From contig NZ_QKOB01000019.1 of assembly GCF_003226535.1 (NCBI RefSeq), forward strand, positions 1-37,969: a DNA stretch of 37,969 nt. The letters run 5' to 3'. Each line of letters starts with the position of its first letter. Within the stretch, counting starts at the first letter, position 1. The position numbers were made by a program, and so were the translations under genes. The notes under the pieces were generated by a model. That model searched no databases and had not been told where the DNA came from. It saw only the letters and a list, made by a program, of their open reading frames with translations. Origin of the DNA: Meiothermus sp. Pnk-1 (GTDB taxonomy: Bacteria; Deinococcota; Deinococci; Deinococcales; Thermaceae). Positions 7,994 through 17,625 of this stretch are shown here, piece after piece.

Positions 7994-10654
7994 ATGTCGC
8001 TTTACCAGACCTTGCAGCAATCCCTCGAGCCCCTCCTGGGTAGCCGCACCCAAACCGTGCTGGAAGAGGGGGTGCGGCGGCTAGGGGTGAGCCCGGAAAG
8101 CCTCCAGGTAGCACAAGCCGAAACCCTGCTCAAGCGGCTCGTCTACCGGGAGCTTCAAGCCACCCGCCCCGCCTCTGAGGCCCGCCAGCAGATCGAGAGT
8201 CTCTTGCAAGTGATCCGCGAGCAGGAGGGGGTCTCCACCAAGCCTGCCGCCCCCCCGCCCCCGGTGCCCATCCCCTCCAGCGAGCCTCCGCTCGAGCCCC
8301 TCCCAGCCCCCGTGCGGGCCGAGGCCAGGCCCGCCAGCCTGGCCGACCTCGAGGCCGGGCTCAAGCGCATGGGGCTCTACCTGGAGTGGCCTGAGGTGAG
8401 CCGGCTGCGCAGCTTGGTGATGGTGATCAAACGAGAGCAGGAAAAGGGGGTCGAGCCCGAGGAGTTGCTCCGGGAAGGCCAGGGCCTCTTGGTCCAGCTC
8501 GAGGAGCGCTTGCAGGCAGCGCTGCTGCGCCAAACCCGCGACATCAGCGATCTGGAGGCGGCCCTTAACCGGGTGAGCAGCGTGGGCGGCCCCAAGGTGC
8601 GCCGCCTGGAGGCGCTGCTGCGGCAGATCAAGGAAGCGCACGCGAGCGAGACCCTGGCCCCCGGCGAGGTGGAGCGGGCTCGCTCCATCGCCGCCGAGCT
8701 GCGCAAGCTGGTGGAATCCAGCGTGGTGCAGAACCCCACCTTGGAAAGCCGCCTCGAGCCCGAGGTCCCGGTACCCGACGAGACGGCGGAGTTCGTGATG
8801 GAGACCCCCCCCGAGCCGCCCCGTGCGGACGGTTCTCCCGCCTCCGAGCGCTACCCCACCTTCGAGATCGATTTTGGCGAGCTTACCGAAGAACAGCTGG
8901 GCAAGATCCGCGAGATCGACGTGGCGGAGGACCGCCGCGCCCTCGAGACCCTTAAGGAGCGCTACGCCGGGGTGCTCTCCCGCAGCGAGGTGGCCCCCCT
9001 CCTGGAGCGCCTAGAGGCCCAGCTAGCCACGGGCGAGCCGCTGGGGGCAGCCCTCCCAGAGTTCGAGGCCAAGCTCAAAGCCGCTCTCAAAGAGGCCCTC
9101 TCGGAGGCTAGGGCACGCTACGAGTGGCTGGCCGAGCGGCTGCGCGAACTCGGCCATGAGCCTCTCGAGGAACTGGCTCCCAAGCTCGCGGGGGTGACGA
9201 CCCGGCTCAACGTAGCCTTTGAGACCTTGCAGGCCGGGGTGATCCCCGAAGACCTGGCGGCGCTGGGGGAAGCGCTCGAGGCGCTGGCGCAAGAGGCCAA
9301 AAGCCTGCGCGAACAGAAAGCCCGCGAAGCGCGCCTACGCCAAGCCCTCGACACCCTGCGCGGCGAGGCCGAGGCGGCCTTGTCGGCCTACCGCGGGCAG
9401 CCCACGGTGGAAGTCTTCTTCAACCAGCTGGCCGGTGCCCAGCCCCGCGAGGAGAGCCTCCAGGTGTTGCGCCGGGGGCTCTCCGGGCTGCTCGAGGCGC
9501 TAGCCCGTGAGCGCGAGGAGGAAAACCTGCGCCGCAGCAGCCTGCGCTCCGCCTTACAAGCGCTACCCAGCCTGGACAGCCTCGAGCCCCAGCGCAGCCG
9601 TCTGCTGGCCGAACTCAACGATACCAGCAAGCCCCTGGCCGAACTCGAGGCCGAGATGCAGCGGCTGGTGCGGGAATTCCAAGGCCAAGTCAGCATGCGC
9701 TTGGAGGCCCTGCGCCGCCGCTCGCTCAAACTGGGCTTTGCCATCCCCGGCTTGGAATCGGCCCTAAACGCCTTGCAAAGCGGCCAGGTCCCCGATCCCC
9801 AACCCCTGGAGCGGGCGCTCGAGGAAGTCCTCACCCAGCGCCGCAACGCCCTACTGGCCCAGCTGGCCCAGCTCGAGGGGCAAGCTCAGGCTTTGCGCGG
9901 GGTGGGTGGAGAAGCAGTGCTGAGCGAGATCGCCCAATTCCGCTCGCGCCTCCAAGCGGGAGAACTCCCCGACCTCACCCCGCTGCACGAAACCCTCCGC
10001 CAAGCTCAGCGCGCGCTGGAGGTCTTGCGCGGCCAGCTCCAGATCCGCATCGCCAGCCTGCTGGTGGACTACCACGAACAGGCTACCATCGGCGGCGAGA
10101 CGGTATTCAGGTTACGCCCCATGATCGAGTTTCTGGCTGCCGCTCAGGAGCGCATGGGCAAACTGGGGGTGAACGGGCTGTTGGACGTGCGGCGTACCCT
10201 CGAGGAGGCCCTACCGCTGGCTGCGCAGCTCCAAGAAGAGTACCAGGCCGCTCAGCGCCTCAAGGAGGAGCTCAAAGGGGTCAATATCGATGAGCTGCTG
10301 GGCATCTTCGAGAGCAAGCCCGCCAAGGAGGAAAAGCCCATCCAACACCCTGCTCTGGCTTCGTTCCAGGGGCGCGGGGTGGAGGGCTTAGCCCTGCTCG
10401 GCCCCTCGGGGTTGATCGAAGGCCACCTCCCCTTTCCCATCAGCGTAGCCCAGGCCCTATTGGAGGACTTCCGCCGCATGGGCGAGGATCTGGGCTGGCA
10501 ACCCGCCCGGCTGGCGGTACTCTCCTTGCCGGAGACCGCTTTGATCCTGGCGCCGCTAGGCCAGAAGGGGCTGGTGGTACTGGCGGAGAAGGGGCTGCTC
10601 TCGAAGCTCTTGACCCAGATCGAAAAACACCGCGACGAGCTGGCGGCGATGTAG
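7994..10654 (+). CDS. Large coiled-coil protein with helical N-domain and small alpha/beta C-domain
   Basis: 886 residues, no signal peptide or membrane segment. Residues 1-75 form a helical domain that can be aligned by eye with the N-domain of the protein at 5400-6056 (a leucine-rich pattern ending in RELQ...QIESLLQVIRE). Residues about 78-105 are a proline-rich linker. From about 110 to 770 the sequence is nearly all Leu/Glu/Ala/Arg helix with short proline breaks, i.e. a chain of coiled-coil or spectrin-like bundles. Residues about 790-880 are a compact alpha/beta domain (GVEGLALLGPSGLIEG, then a helix, LAVLSLPETALILAPLGQKGLVVLAE) that recalls roadblock/LC7. The layout suggests a cytoplasmic scaffold or filament, perhaps anchored by the membrane protein encoded upstream. 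SMC-type ATPase motifs are absent. Function unknown. Confidence 0.75.
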   Translation: MSLYQTLQQSLEPLLGSRTQTVLEEGVRRLGVSPESLQVAQAETLLKRLVYRELQATRPASEARQQIESLLQVIREQEGVSTKPAAPPPPVPIPSSEPPLEPLPAPVRAEARPASLADLEAGLKRMGLYLEWPEVSRLRSLVMVIKREQEKGVEPEELLREGQGLLVQLEERLQAALLRQTRDISDLEAALNRVSSVGGPKVRRLEALLRQIKEAHASETLAPGEVERARSIAAELRKLVESSVVQNPTLESRLEPEVPVPDETAEFVMETPPEPPRADGSPASERYPTFEIDFGELTEEQLGKIREIDVAEDRRALETLKERYAGVLSRSEVAPLLERLEAQLATGEPLGAALPEFEAKLKAALKEALSEARARYEWLAERLRELGHEPLEELAPKLAGVTTRLNVAFETLQAGVIPEDLAALGEALEALAQEAKSLREQKAREARLRQALDTLRGEAEAALSAYRGQPTVEVFFNQLAGAQPREESLQVLRRGLSGLLEALAREREEENLRRSSLRSALQALPSLDSLEPQRSRLLAELNDTSKPLAELEAEMQRLVREFQGQVSMRLEALRRRSLKLGFAIPGLESALNALQSGQVPDPQPLERALEEVLTQRRNALLAQLAQLEGQAQALRGVGGEAVLSEIAQFRSRLQAGELPDLTPLHETLRQAQRALEVLRGQLQIRIASLLVDYHEQATIGGETVFRLRPMIEFLAAAQERMGKLGVNGLLDVRRTLEEALPLAAQLQEEYQAAQRLKEELKGVNIDELLGIFESKPAKEEKPIQHPALASFQGRGVEGLALLGPSGLIEGHLPFPISVAQALLEDFRRMGEDLGWQPARLAVLSLPETALILAPLGQKGLVVLAEKGLLSKLLTQIEKHRDELAAM

Positions 10655-10702
10655 CCGCACGTCCTACGTCGAGGTCGGGGCAAAACTGGTCCGATAACAA
10701 TC

Positions 10703-10724
10703 CGCGAGGCTCCGCCGCGTTTTT
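10703..10724 (+). terminator. Possible weak terminator before rel
   Basis: CGCG (10703-10706) and CGCG (10716-10719) can pair around a GC-rich loop, followed by T5 at 10720-10724. The stem is short. The rest of the 171-base gap holds only GC-rich sequence and the rel -10 box. Confidence 0.35.
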
Positions 10725-10812
10725 CTGGCATGCGAGGGCGGAGGAGCTGCCGTGAGGCAGCCCCTGGCCCCAATCCTGATCCCGTCCCTAGTCCCTTGTG
10801 ACCCTCGCCTGA

Positions 10813-10818
10813 TACACT
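10813..10818 (+). promoter_or_regulatory. -10 box of rel (leaderless GTG start)
   Basis: TACACT ends seven bases before the GTG at 10826. A GAGG at 10820-10823 lies too close to serve as a normal ribosome site. No good -35 is seen. Confidence 0.55.
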
Positions 10819-10825
10819 TGAGGAA

Positions 10826-13042
<2,217 letters not shown>

Positions 13043-13057
13043 GGGCCAGACCTGGGC

Positions 13058-13714
13058 ATGATGATCCTCTCCTTGGCCTTTAGCCTCGGCGTGGCCTTTG
13101 CCGTGGGCTGGCTGGCCGAGCGCCTGGGTTGGCTGCGTCCGAAAAGCGCCTGGGCCGCCGCCTGGGTGGGCGGCTTGCCGCTGTGGGCAGGAGGGATTCC
13201 GGCGGCTCTCGCGGTGATATTGCTGGCGGCCTTGGGTAGCACCGCCTCCCGCCTCAACCCCCGAAGCCGCGACCAAAAGGGCCGAACCGCCCTCCAAGTC
13301 CTGGCGAATGGGCTCCCCGCCGCTTTGGGCATCGCGCTCGGCGCTCCCCTCTTCTTCCTGGGGGCCATCGCCACCGCCGCCGCCGATACCCTGGCGACCG
13401 AGGTAGGAGCCCGCTCGAGCACGGCCTGGCACCCGCTCAAAGGACCAGTATCCAGTGGAACCAACGCCGCCATAAGTTTGCCGGGAACGCTGGGCCTCGT
13501 CGTCGGGGCGATGATCTTCGGGCTTTTCGGGCTCGCCCTCGGCCAACCGGTCTGGCCCATCGCGCTCGGTGGCATCGCCGGAGCCTTCGCCGATACCCTG
13601 CTGGGCCTCCTGGAAGACCGGCTCGAGGGATGGTCCAATGACCTCACCAATCTCCTCGCCACGACCCTGGGGGGCTTTTTCGCCCTGGGGCTGGGCAGGG
13701 AAATTTTGTGTTGA
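13058..13714 (+). CDS. DUF92 family integral membrane protein
   Basis: 218 residues, hydrophobic throughout, with five or six membrane segments. Family marks are visible: the ADTLATEVG motif, SSGTNAAISLPGTLG, and a second AFADTLLGLLEDR near the C-terminus. DUF92 includes plant VTE5/VTE6-type prenyl-alcohol and prenyl-phosphate kinases and human TMEM19. A CTP-dependent prenyl or phytyl kinase role is therefore possible, perhaps in quinone or carotenoid metabolism, but bacterial members are mostly uncharacterised. It follows rel by 15 bases. Its TGA stop overlaps the -35 hexamer of the next promoter. Confidence 0.85.
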   Translation: MMILSLAFSLGVAFAVGWLAERLGWLRPKSAWAAAWVGGLPLWAGGIPAALAVILLAALGSTASRLNPRSRDQKGRTALQVLANGLPAALGIALGAPLFFLGAIATAAADTLATEVGARSSTAWHPLKGPVSSGTNAAISLPGTLGLVVGAMIFGLFGLALGQPVWPIALGGIAGAFADTLLGLLEDRLEGWSNDLTNLLATTLGGFFALGLGREILC

Positions 13715-13740
13715 CTACACCCTATAAAGCGCTTTATAGT
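13711..13740 (+). promoter_or_regulatory. Promoter with an 18-bp palindromic operator for the lipoprotein-protease operon
   Basis: TTGACT (13711-13716), an 18-base spacer and TATAGT (13735-13740) form the best sigma-70 type promoter in this part of the window. The perfect palindrome CTATAAAGCGCTTTATAG (13722-13739) fills most of the spacer and five bases of the -10. A dimeric repressor bound there would block RNA polymerase. The leader to the ATG at 13823 is about 75 bases and ends in a GGAGG ribosome site. Confidence 0.75.
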
Positions 13741-13822
13741 GCAGCCATCCTCTACCAGGCCTGGGGAGGTAGCGAGACAACAGGCATCCTCAAGGCAAAC
13801 AAACCCGTTCCACGGAGGATCT

Positions 13823-15457
13823 ATGCGGTCAATCGCTGCTTTGACCATACCTCTGATTGCGCTGTTATCAAGCTGTACCCAGCCCTCTACCACCCTTCGC
13901 GGCTTCGTGTACCAGTCCGTAAGCACGGGCGGTAACCCGGTGGCCGGAGCCCAGGTGCAGCTACAGGTGGGCGGCTCTACCAAGTCCGCCGTCACCGACT
14001 CCACCGGGGCTTTTTCCCTGACCTACAGCGGGGGAACGAACTTCAGCCTCACGGTGATCCCTCCAGCCGGCTCAGGGCTAGGTGCGGTAACGTATGACGG
14101 GGTTGCGGTGGCGACCTATAACGATCAATACGGAGCCGCCGGGGAGATGAACATCTACCTGCCGGGAGGCCCCTCGGTTGCCCTCCCCGGAAGCCGCAAC
14201 ACCTTCGGCTGCATCTACGGGAACCTCCTCGACACCGACGGAACCACCCCGGTGGTGGCCGCGCCGCCCTCCACAGCCCCCGACCGCACTTCTCCGGCGG
14301 CTTGCAATGGCACCCAGCCGGAGGGCGTTTTTAACGATGGGAGCACGGCCATCAGCCCGGGCGAGAACGGCCTGGTGCTCTTCGGGGGTTTACGGGTGGT
14401 CACCACCGGGGCCGGCGGCTCCTTCCGGATTCCCCTCTTCACCGGCAACAACGGCTTCGCTTTTAGTGGCAGCCTGTGGGGCGGCAACTACACCGGCACC
14501 GACACCGGCGATCCCAATACCGCCACGGCTTACTTCTGGGAGAAGTTCGCCTTCAAACCCCGGGTCGACCTCTACACCAAACCCAGCAATTTCCCCGACA
14601 CGCCTGTGGGCAACCTGGTGCTCGAGCCCTTCGATCCCGCCACCAACCCCAAGGTCACCACGCTCTCCATCACCCACGACACCTCGGCCCTTAGCGGCTT
14701 CGACTTCAGCGACCCCAGCAAGGCCCTCTCCTTTAGCCTCCCGCTCTTCAACCACGCCATTCACTCCGCCGGCATCGAGCTGGGCCAGTACTACCACCTG
14801 GGGGCGGGGGCCATGAACATGCGCATCGTCAAGCTCGACCCCGCCGCCCAAAGCCAGCAGATCGAAGTGGACAGCACCGCCCTCAACCTAGACACGTTGG
14901 CCCGCTCCACCGTCAAGCAGTGGCGCGACGGGACCAACCTGGGCACCCCGCTCACCGCCAAGTTCCTGGCCATCCCCAGCCTCCAGGCCCCCGCCAACAA
15001 CACCACGGGCCAATCCCGCACCCCCACCCTCTCCTGGAAGGCCGTCCCCGAGGCCACCTTGTACGAGGTAGACGTCTACGACGCGAACGGCAAGCTGGTG
15101 TGGTACGGCCTTAGCAAAAATACTTCCCTCTCGGTCCCCGTAACCCTCGGGGCCAACCAGACTTACCAGTGGCAGGCTTTCGCCTACGAGGGCCTGGAGA
15201 TGAGCGACGCCATCGGGCGCGACCTCGAGGCCACCCTAGCCGCGCGCTGGATCAATCCCCGGCACCTGGCCGGGCTCAGGCGCCTCCCGTCCAACCCGGT
15301 GAACGAGGCGTACGGGCGGATCGCCCAAGCCTATCTGGACACCCTGGGCTACATCCCCGCCACCAGGCCAGCGGGCCAGCGCTACCTACAAAACCTGCTC
15401 GCCAACGGCTACCGCGAATCGGCCAGCGAGACCTTCAGCTTCCAGACGGGCAACTAA
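13823..15457 (+). CDS. Exported lipoprotein with regulatory-like beta domains
   Basis: 544 residues from ATG 13823, chosen because GGAGG lies nine bases upstream and because it gives a lipoprotein signal (MRSIAALTIPLIALLSSC, lipobox L-S-S-C at 15-18). After a short linker comes a carboxypeptidase-regulatory-like beta domain (about 24-110: PVAGAQVQLQVGG, TDSTGAFSLTYSGG). A middle region of about 300 residues is rich in Gly, Thr, Asn and Pro. A fibronectin/Ig-like domain is about 390-460 (TPTLSWKAVPEATLYEVDVYD, then TYQWQAFAYEG). It should be anchored on the cell surface. The protease gene follows 12 bases downstream under the same promoter, so the pair may act together as a surface proteolysis or adhesion unit (inference). 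No enzymatic motif was seen. Confidence 0.8.
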   Translation: MRSIAALTIPLIALLSSCTQPSTTLRGFVYQSVSTGGNPVAGAQVQLQVGGSTKSAVTDSTGAFSLTYSGGTNFSLTVIPPAGSGLGAVTYDGVAVATYNDQYGAAGEMNIYLPGGPSVALPGSRNTFGCIYGNLLDTDGTTPVVAAPPSTAPDRTSPAACNGTQPEGVFNDGSTAISPGENGLVLFGGLRVVTTGAGGSFRIPLFTGNNGFAFSGSLWGGNYTGTDTGDPNTATAYFWEKFAFKPRVDLYTKPSNFPDTPVGNLVLEPFDPATNPKVTTLSITHDTSALSGFDFSDPSKALSFSLPLFNHAIHSAGIELGQYYHLGAGAMNMRIVKLDPAAQSQQIEVDSTALNLDTLARSTVKQWRDGTNLGTPLTAKFLAIPSLQAPANNTTGQSRTPTLSWKAVPEATLYEVDVYDANGKLVWYGLSKNTSLSVPVTLGANQTYQWQAFAYEGLEMSDAIGRDLEATLAARWINPRHLAGLRRLPSNPVNEAYGRIAQAYLDTLGYIPATRPAGQRYLQNLLANGYRESASETFSFQTGN

Positions 15458-15469
15458 AGGAGGTGGAGC

Positions 15470-16894
15470 ATGCGCAAGCCCATCGCGTTTGTGATCACTG
15501 CGGCTATCCTCGCCGCCTGCAATACCCAGCCCGCCCCCCAAACCCAGGCCCCCGAGCTGACTACCCTGAACGGCAACCCGGCGGTAGCCGGAGAGATCTT
15601 GGTCAAGTACCAGGGCGGGGTCAGCCTGAGCTCGGTGCAGCCCCTCCGCGGCAGCCGACAGGTCTCGGCGTTTGGCGACGCCGATTGGGGTCAACTGGCG
15701 CGGGTGCAGGTGCCCAAAGGCCAGGAGCTCGCCTTCGCCGAGGCCTACTCGCACCAGGCCGGGGTAGAGTACGCCGAGCCCAACTACTGGGTGGAAAACC
15801 CGCGGGAGGAGGTGCAAGCGGTCAGCCTACCTAAAACCTCGGCACCCCGGCTGCAAGCCCTGCCCAGCCCCATCACCGATAAGTACTTTGTGGAAGTCCC
15901 AACGGGCGATCCCTTCGCCACGGCCAGCGTGGGCGGCAACGTCAACTACAGCAACGTGCCCTACCTGTGGGGCATCTACCGTACCCGGGCCCCTGCGGTC
16001 TGGGCCGCGGGCTACACCGGCCAGGGGGTGACCGTGGCGGTCATCGACGAAGGGGTAGACCTGAACCACGAGGACCTGGCGGCCAACATCTGGACCAACC
16101 CCAACCCCAATAACCCGAGCTGCCCCGGCCTGCACGGCTACGACTTCGCAGACGACGACGCCGACCCCTCAGATACCGGCGGGCACGGCACCCACGTGGC
16201 CGGGACCATCGCCGCAGCGGCCAACGGCAAGGGCGTGGTGGGCCAGGCCCCCGAAGCCAAGATCGCCGCGGTGCGGGCCCTGGGTTACCTTGGCGGCTCC
16301 AACTACATGCTGGTGCGGGGGCTAAAGTACGCTGCCGACTGCGGCTTCAAGGTCGCCAACAACTCCTGGGGCAGCGGGGCCAAGAGCAAGGCCTTTTACG
16401 ATGTGATCAGCTACGGCACCCAGAAGGGCACGGTGTACGTATTCTCGGCGGGGAACTCCTTCCGCGAAGGTAACCGCCTGAGCTGGCCAGTCGGTTACAG
16501 CCCGGTGATCCCCGGGCTGATCGGGGTCGGGGCGACCTCGGCCAACAACCTGCGCGCGGGTTTCTCCGACGCGGGCGACTACGTGACGGTAGCGGCGCCG
16601 GGCCAGGGGATCCTCTCCACCATCCCCACCGTGCAGAACCCCAGCGACCCCTACGCCTACCTGCAGGGCACCTCGATGGCGGCCCCTCAGGTGAGCGGGG
16701 TGGTGGCCTTGTTGTTCTCGGCCAAGCCCAACCTGACCCCGCTCCAGGTGCGGGTGGCCCTCGAGCGCACGGCCAACGCCAGCCTCACTGGCCAGCTGGC
16801 CAAGCCTGATTACCGCACCCAAAACGCAGGCTGGTACGGCTACGGCCTGGTGGACGCCAAAGCCGCGCTGGACTACGTCTTGGCCAACTACTAA
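15470..16894 (+). CDS. Subtilisin-like serine protease (S8), lipoprotein
   Basis: 474 residues. A lipobox ILAAC at 13-17 indicates a lipid-anchored enzyme. Residues about 40-110 look like an I9-type inhibitory propeptide (GEILVKYQGG ... GVEYAEPNYWVE). The catalytic domain follows, with triad D193 (AVIDEGVDLNHEDL), H239 (HGTHVAGT) and S402 (GTSMAAPQVSG), and oxyanion Asn329 (SAGN). The residue after the catalytic Asp is Glu, where Thr or Ser is most common. A strong AAAGGAGGTG ribosome site precedes the ATG. It lies 12 bases after the lipoprotein gene and is expected to act outside the cell membrane in protein turnover or processing, perhaps of its operon partner. Confidence 0.94.
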   Translation: MRKPIAFVITAAILAACNTQPAPQTQAPELTTLNGNPAVAGEILVKYQGGVSLSSVQPLRGSRQVSAFGDADWGQLARVQVPKGQELAFAEAYSHQAGVEYAEPNYWVENPREEVQAVSLPKTSAPRLQALPSPITDKYFVEVPTGDPFATASVGGNVNYSNVPYLWGIYRTRAPAVWAAGYTGQGVTVAVIDEGVDLNHEDLAANIWTNPNPNNPSCPGLHGYDFADDDADPSDTGGHGTHVAGTIAAAANGKGVVGQAPEAKIAAVRALGYLGGSNYMLVRGLKYAADCGFKVANNSWGSGAKSKAFYDVISYGTQKGTVYVFSAGNSFREGNRLSWPVGYSPVIPGLIGVGATSANNLRAGFSDAGDYVTVAAPGQGILSTIPTVQNPSDPYAYLQGTSMAAPQVSGVVALLFSAKPNLTPLQVRVALERTANASLTGQLAKPDYRTQNAGWYGYGLVDAKAALDYVLANY

Positions 16895-16906
16895 CCCGCT
16901 CTAAGC

Positions 16907-16939
16907 TAATCCCAGGGGTTCTCAGAACTCCTGGGATTA
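16907..16939 (+). terminator. Terminator-like hairpin after the protease gene
   Basis: A 14-bp stem with one G-T wobble (16907-16920 with 16926-16939, arms beginning TAATCCCAGG) and a 5-base loop. Only a TTT follows, so it may work as a weak terminator or mainly protect the 3' end. Its right arm overlaps a TAAGGT box (16938-16943) placed six bases before the next start codon. Confidence 0.6.
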
Positions 16940-16949
16940 AGGTTTGGGT

Positions 16950-17363
16950 ATGCGCCTCATGTGCTTGATCGGACTATGCTTCGGCCTGGCGCTAGCCCAG
17001 GTGCCCCCGCCTAGGCCCCCGGAAGAGCCACGTACGCCACAAACGGTGACGCTCGAGGTCCAGGTGTGGCGGCAAGGCCAGCCCGCTGCCGGGCTGCGGG
17101 TGCTGCTGTGGCGGCTGGGGCCTGGGGGCCGGCAGCTCCCCGCTGAGATGGGGGGTGCTTTGCGCCTTACGGACTCCGAAGGCCGGGCCCGCTGGAACGG
17201 GCTCGAGCCCGGCCCCTGGGGAGTCCAGCTGCGCGACCCGCAAAGCGGGCTGCTGCTCTTGGTTCCGCTCACTGCGGATTTTATGGCCTCCCCCCTGGTG
17301 GTGGGGCCTTACCGGGTTCGGCTCAGCTTGACCCTCCAAGCCCCTGGCAGCTCCTTGCCGTGA
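16950..17363 (+). CDS. Small secreted beta-sandwich protein, function unknown
   Basis: 137 residues from ATG 16950. A signal peptide (MRLMCLIGLCFGLALAQ) and a Pro-rich stretch precede a single Ig-like or carboxypeptidase-regulatory-like domain: TLEVQVWRQGQPAAGLRVLL, LTDSEGRARWNGLEPGPW, VQLRDPQSG. The GRARWNGL pattern is the usual 'text-to-beta-strand' core of such domains, also seen in the lipoprotein at 13823-15457. No Shine-Dalgarno is present; a TAAGGT box six bases upstream suggests a leaderless message. It may be a structural or binding partner of the surface proteins upstream (inference). Confidence 0.65.
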   Translation: MRLMCLIGLCFGLALAQVPPPRPPEEPRTPQTVTLEVQVWRQGQPAAGLRVLLWRLGPGGRQLPAEMGGALRLTDSEGRARWNGLEPGPWGVQLRDPQSGLLLLVPLTADFMASPLVVGPYRVRLSLTLQAPGSSLP

Positions 17364-17609
17364 CGCCCCCCCCGACCGGGTGGCACAGATCCTTCGCAGA
17401 CTCTGCCCGAGCTTTTGCCAGGAGATTAAGACCCCCCACCCCTCCCCTTGGTGCCAAGGCCCAAAATCGGTTCGGTAACCCGGGAGCCCTTACGCCATAC
17501 GCGAAAAGCTAGGCGGCAAGCGCAGGAGGAGCGGAGATTTCATTCCAACAAGCAAGCCCATCGTGTCCCCAGACCGCTTACAGGGGCTGGGCAAGCAAAA
17601 TCTTTCCGC
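17364..17609. other. Intergenic stretch with short dyads and a repeat fragment
   Basis: 246 bases without a credible gene. It contains CCTTGG-TG-CCAAGG (17446-17459), a 14-base dyad, and TACGCCATACGC at 17491-17502, a 12-base match to the dispersed repeat at 27055-27156. No clear terminator was seen. Confidence 0.5.
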
Positions 17610-17615
17610 TACAAT
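17610..17615 (+). promoter_or_regulatory. -10 box of the hemC-like gene
   Basis: TACAAT ends ten bases before the ATG at 17626, so the leader would be only a few bases and there is no Shine-Dalgarno. This decides the start at 17626 over an in-frame GTG at 17563. Confidence 0.6.
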
Positions 17616-17625
17616 AGGTCAAGCT

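Noticed and set aside
13739-13822. Upstream GTG extension of the lipoprotein gene
   Set aside because: It would begin inside the -10/palindrome region and bury the lipoprotein signal; ATG 13823 has a GGAGG site and a perfect lipobox.
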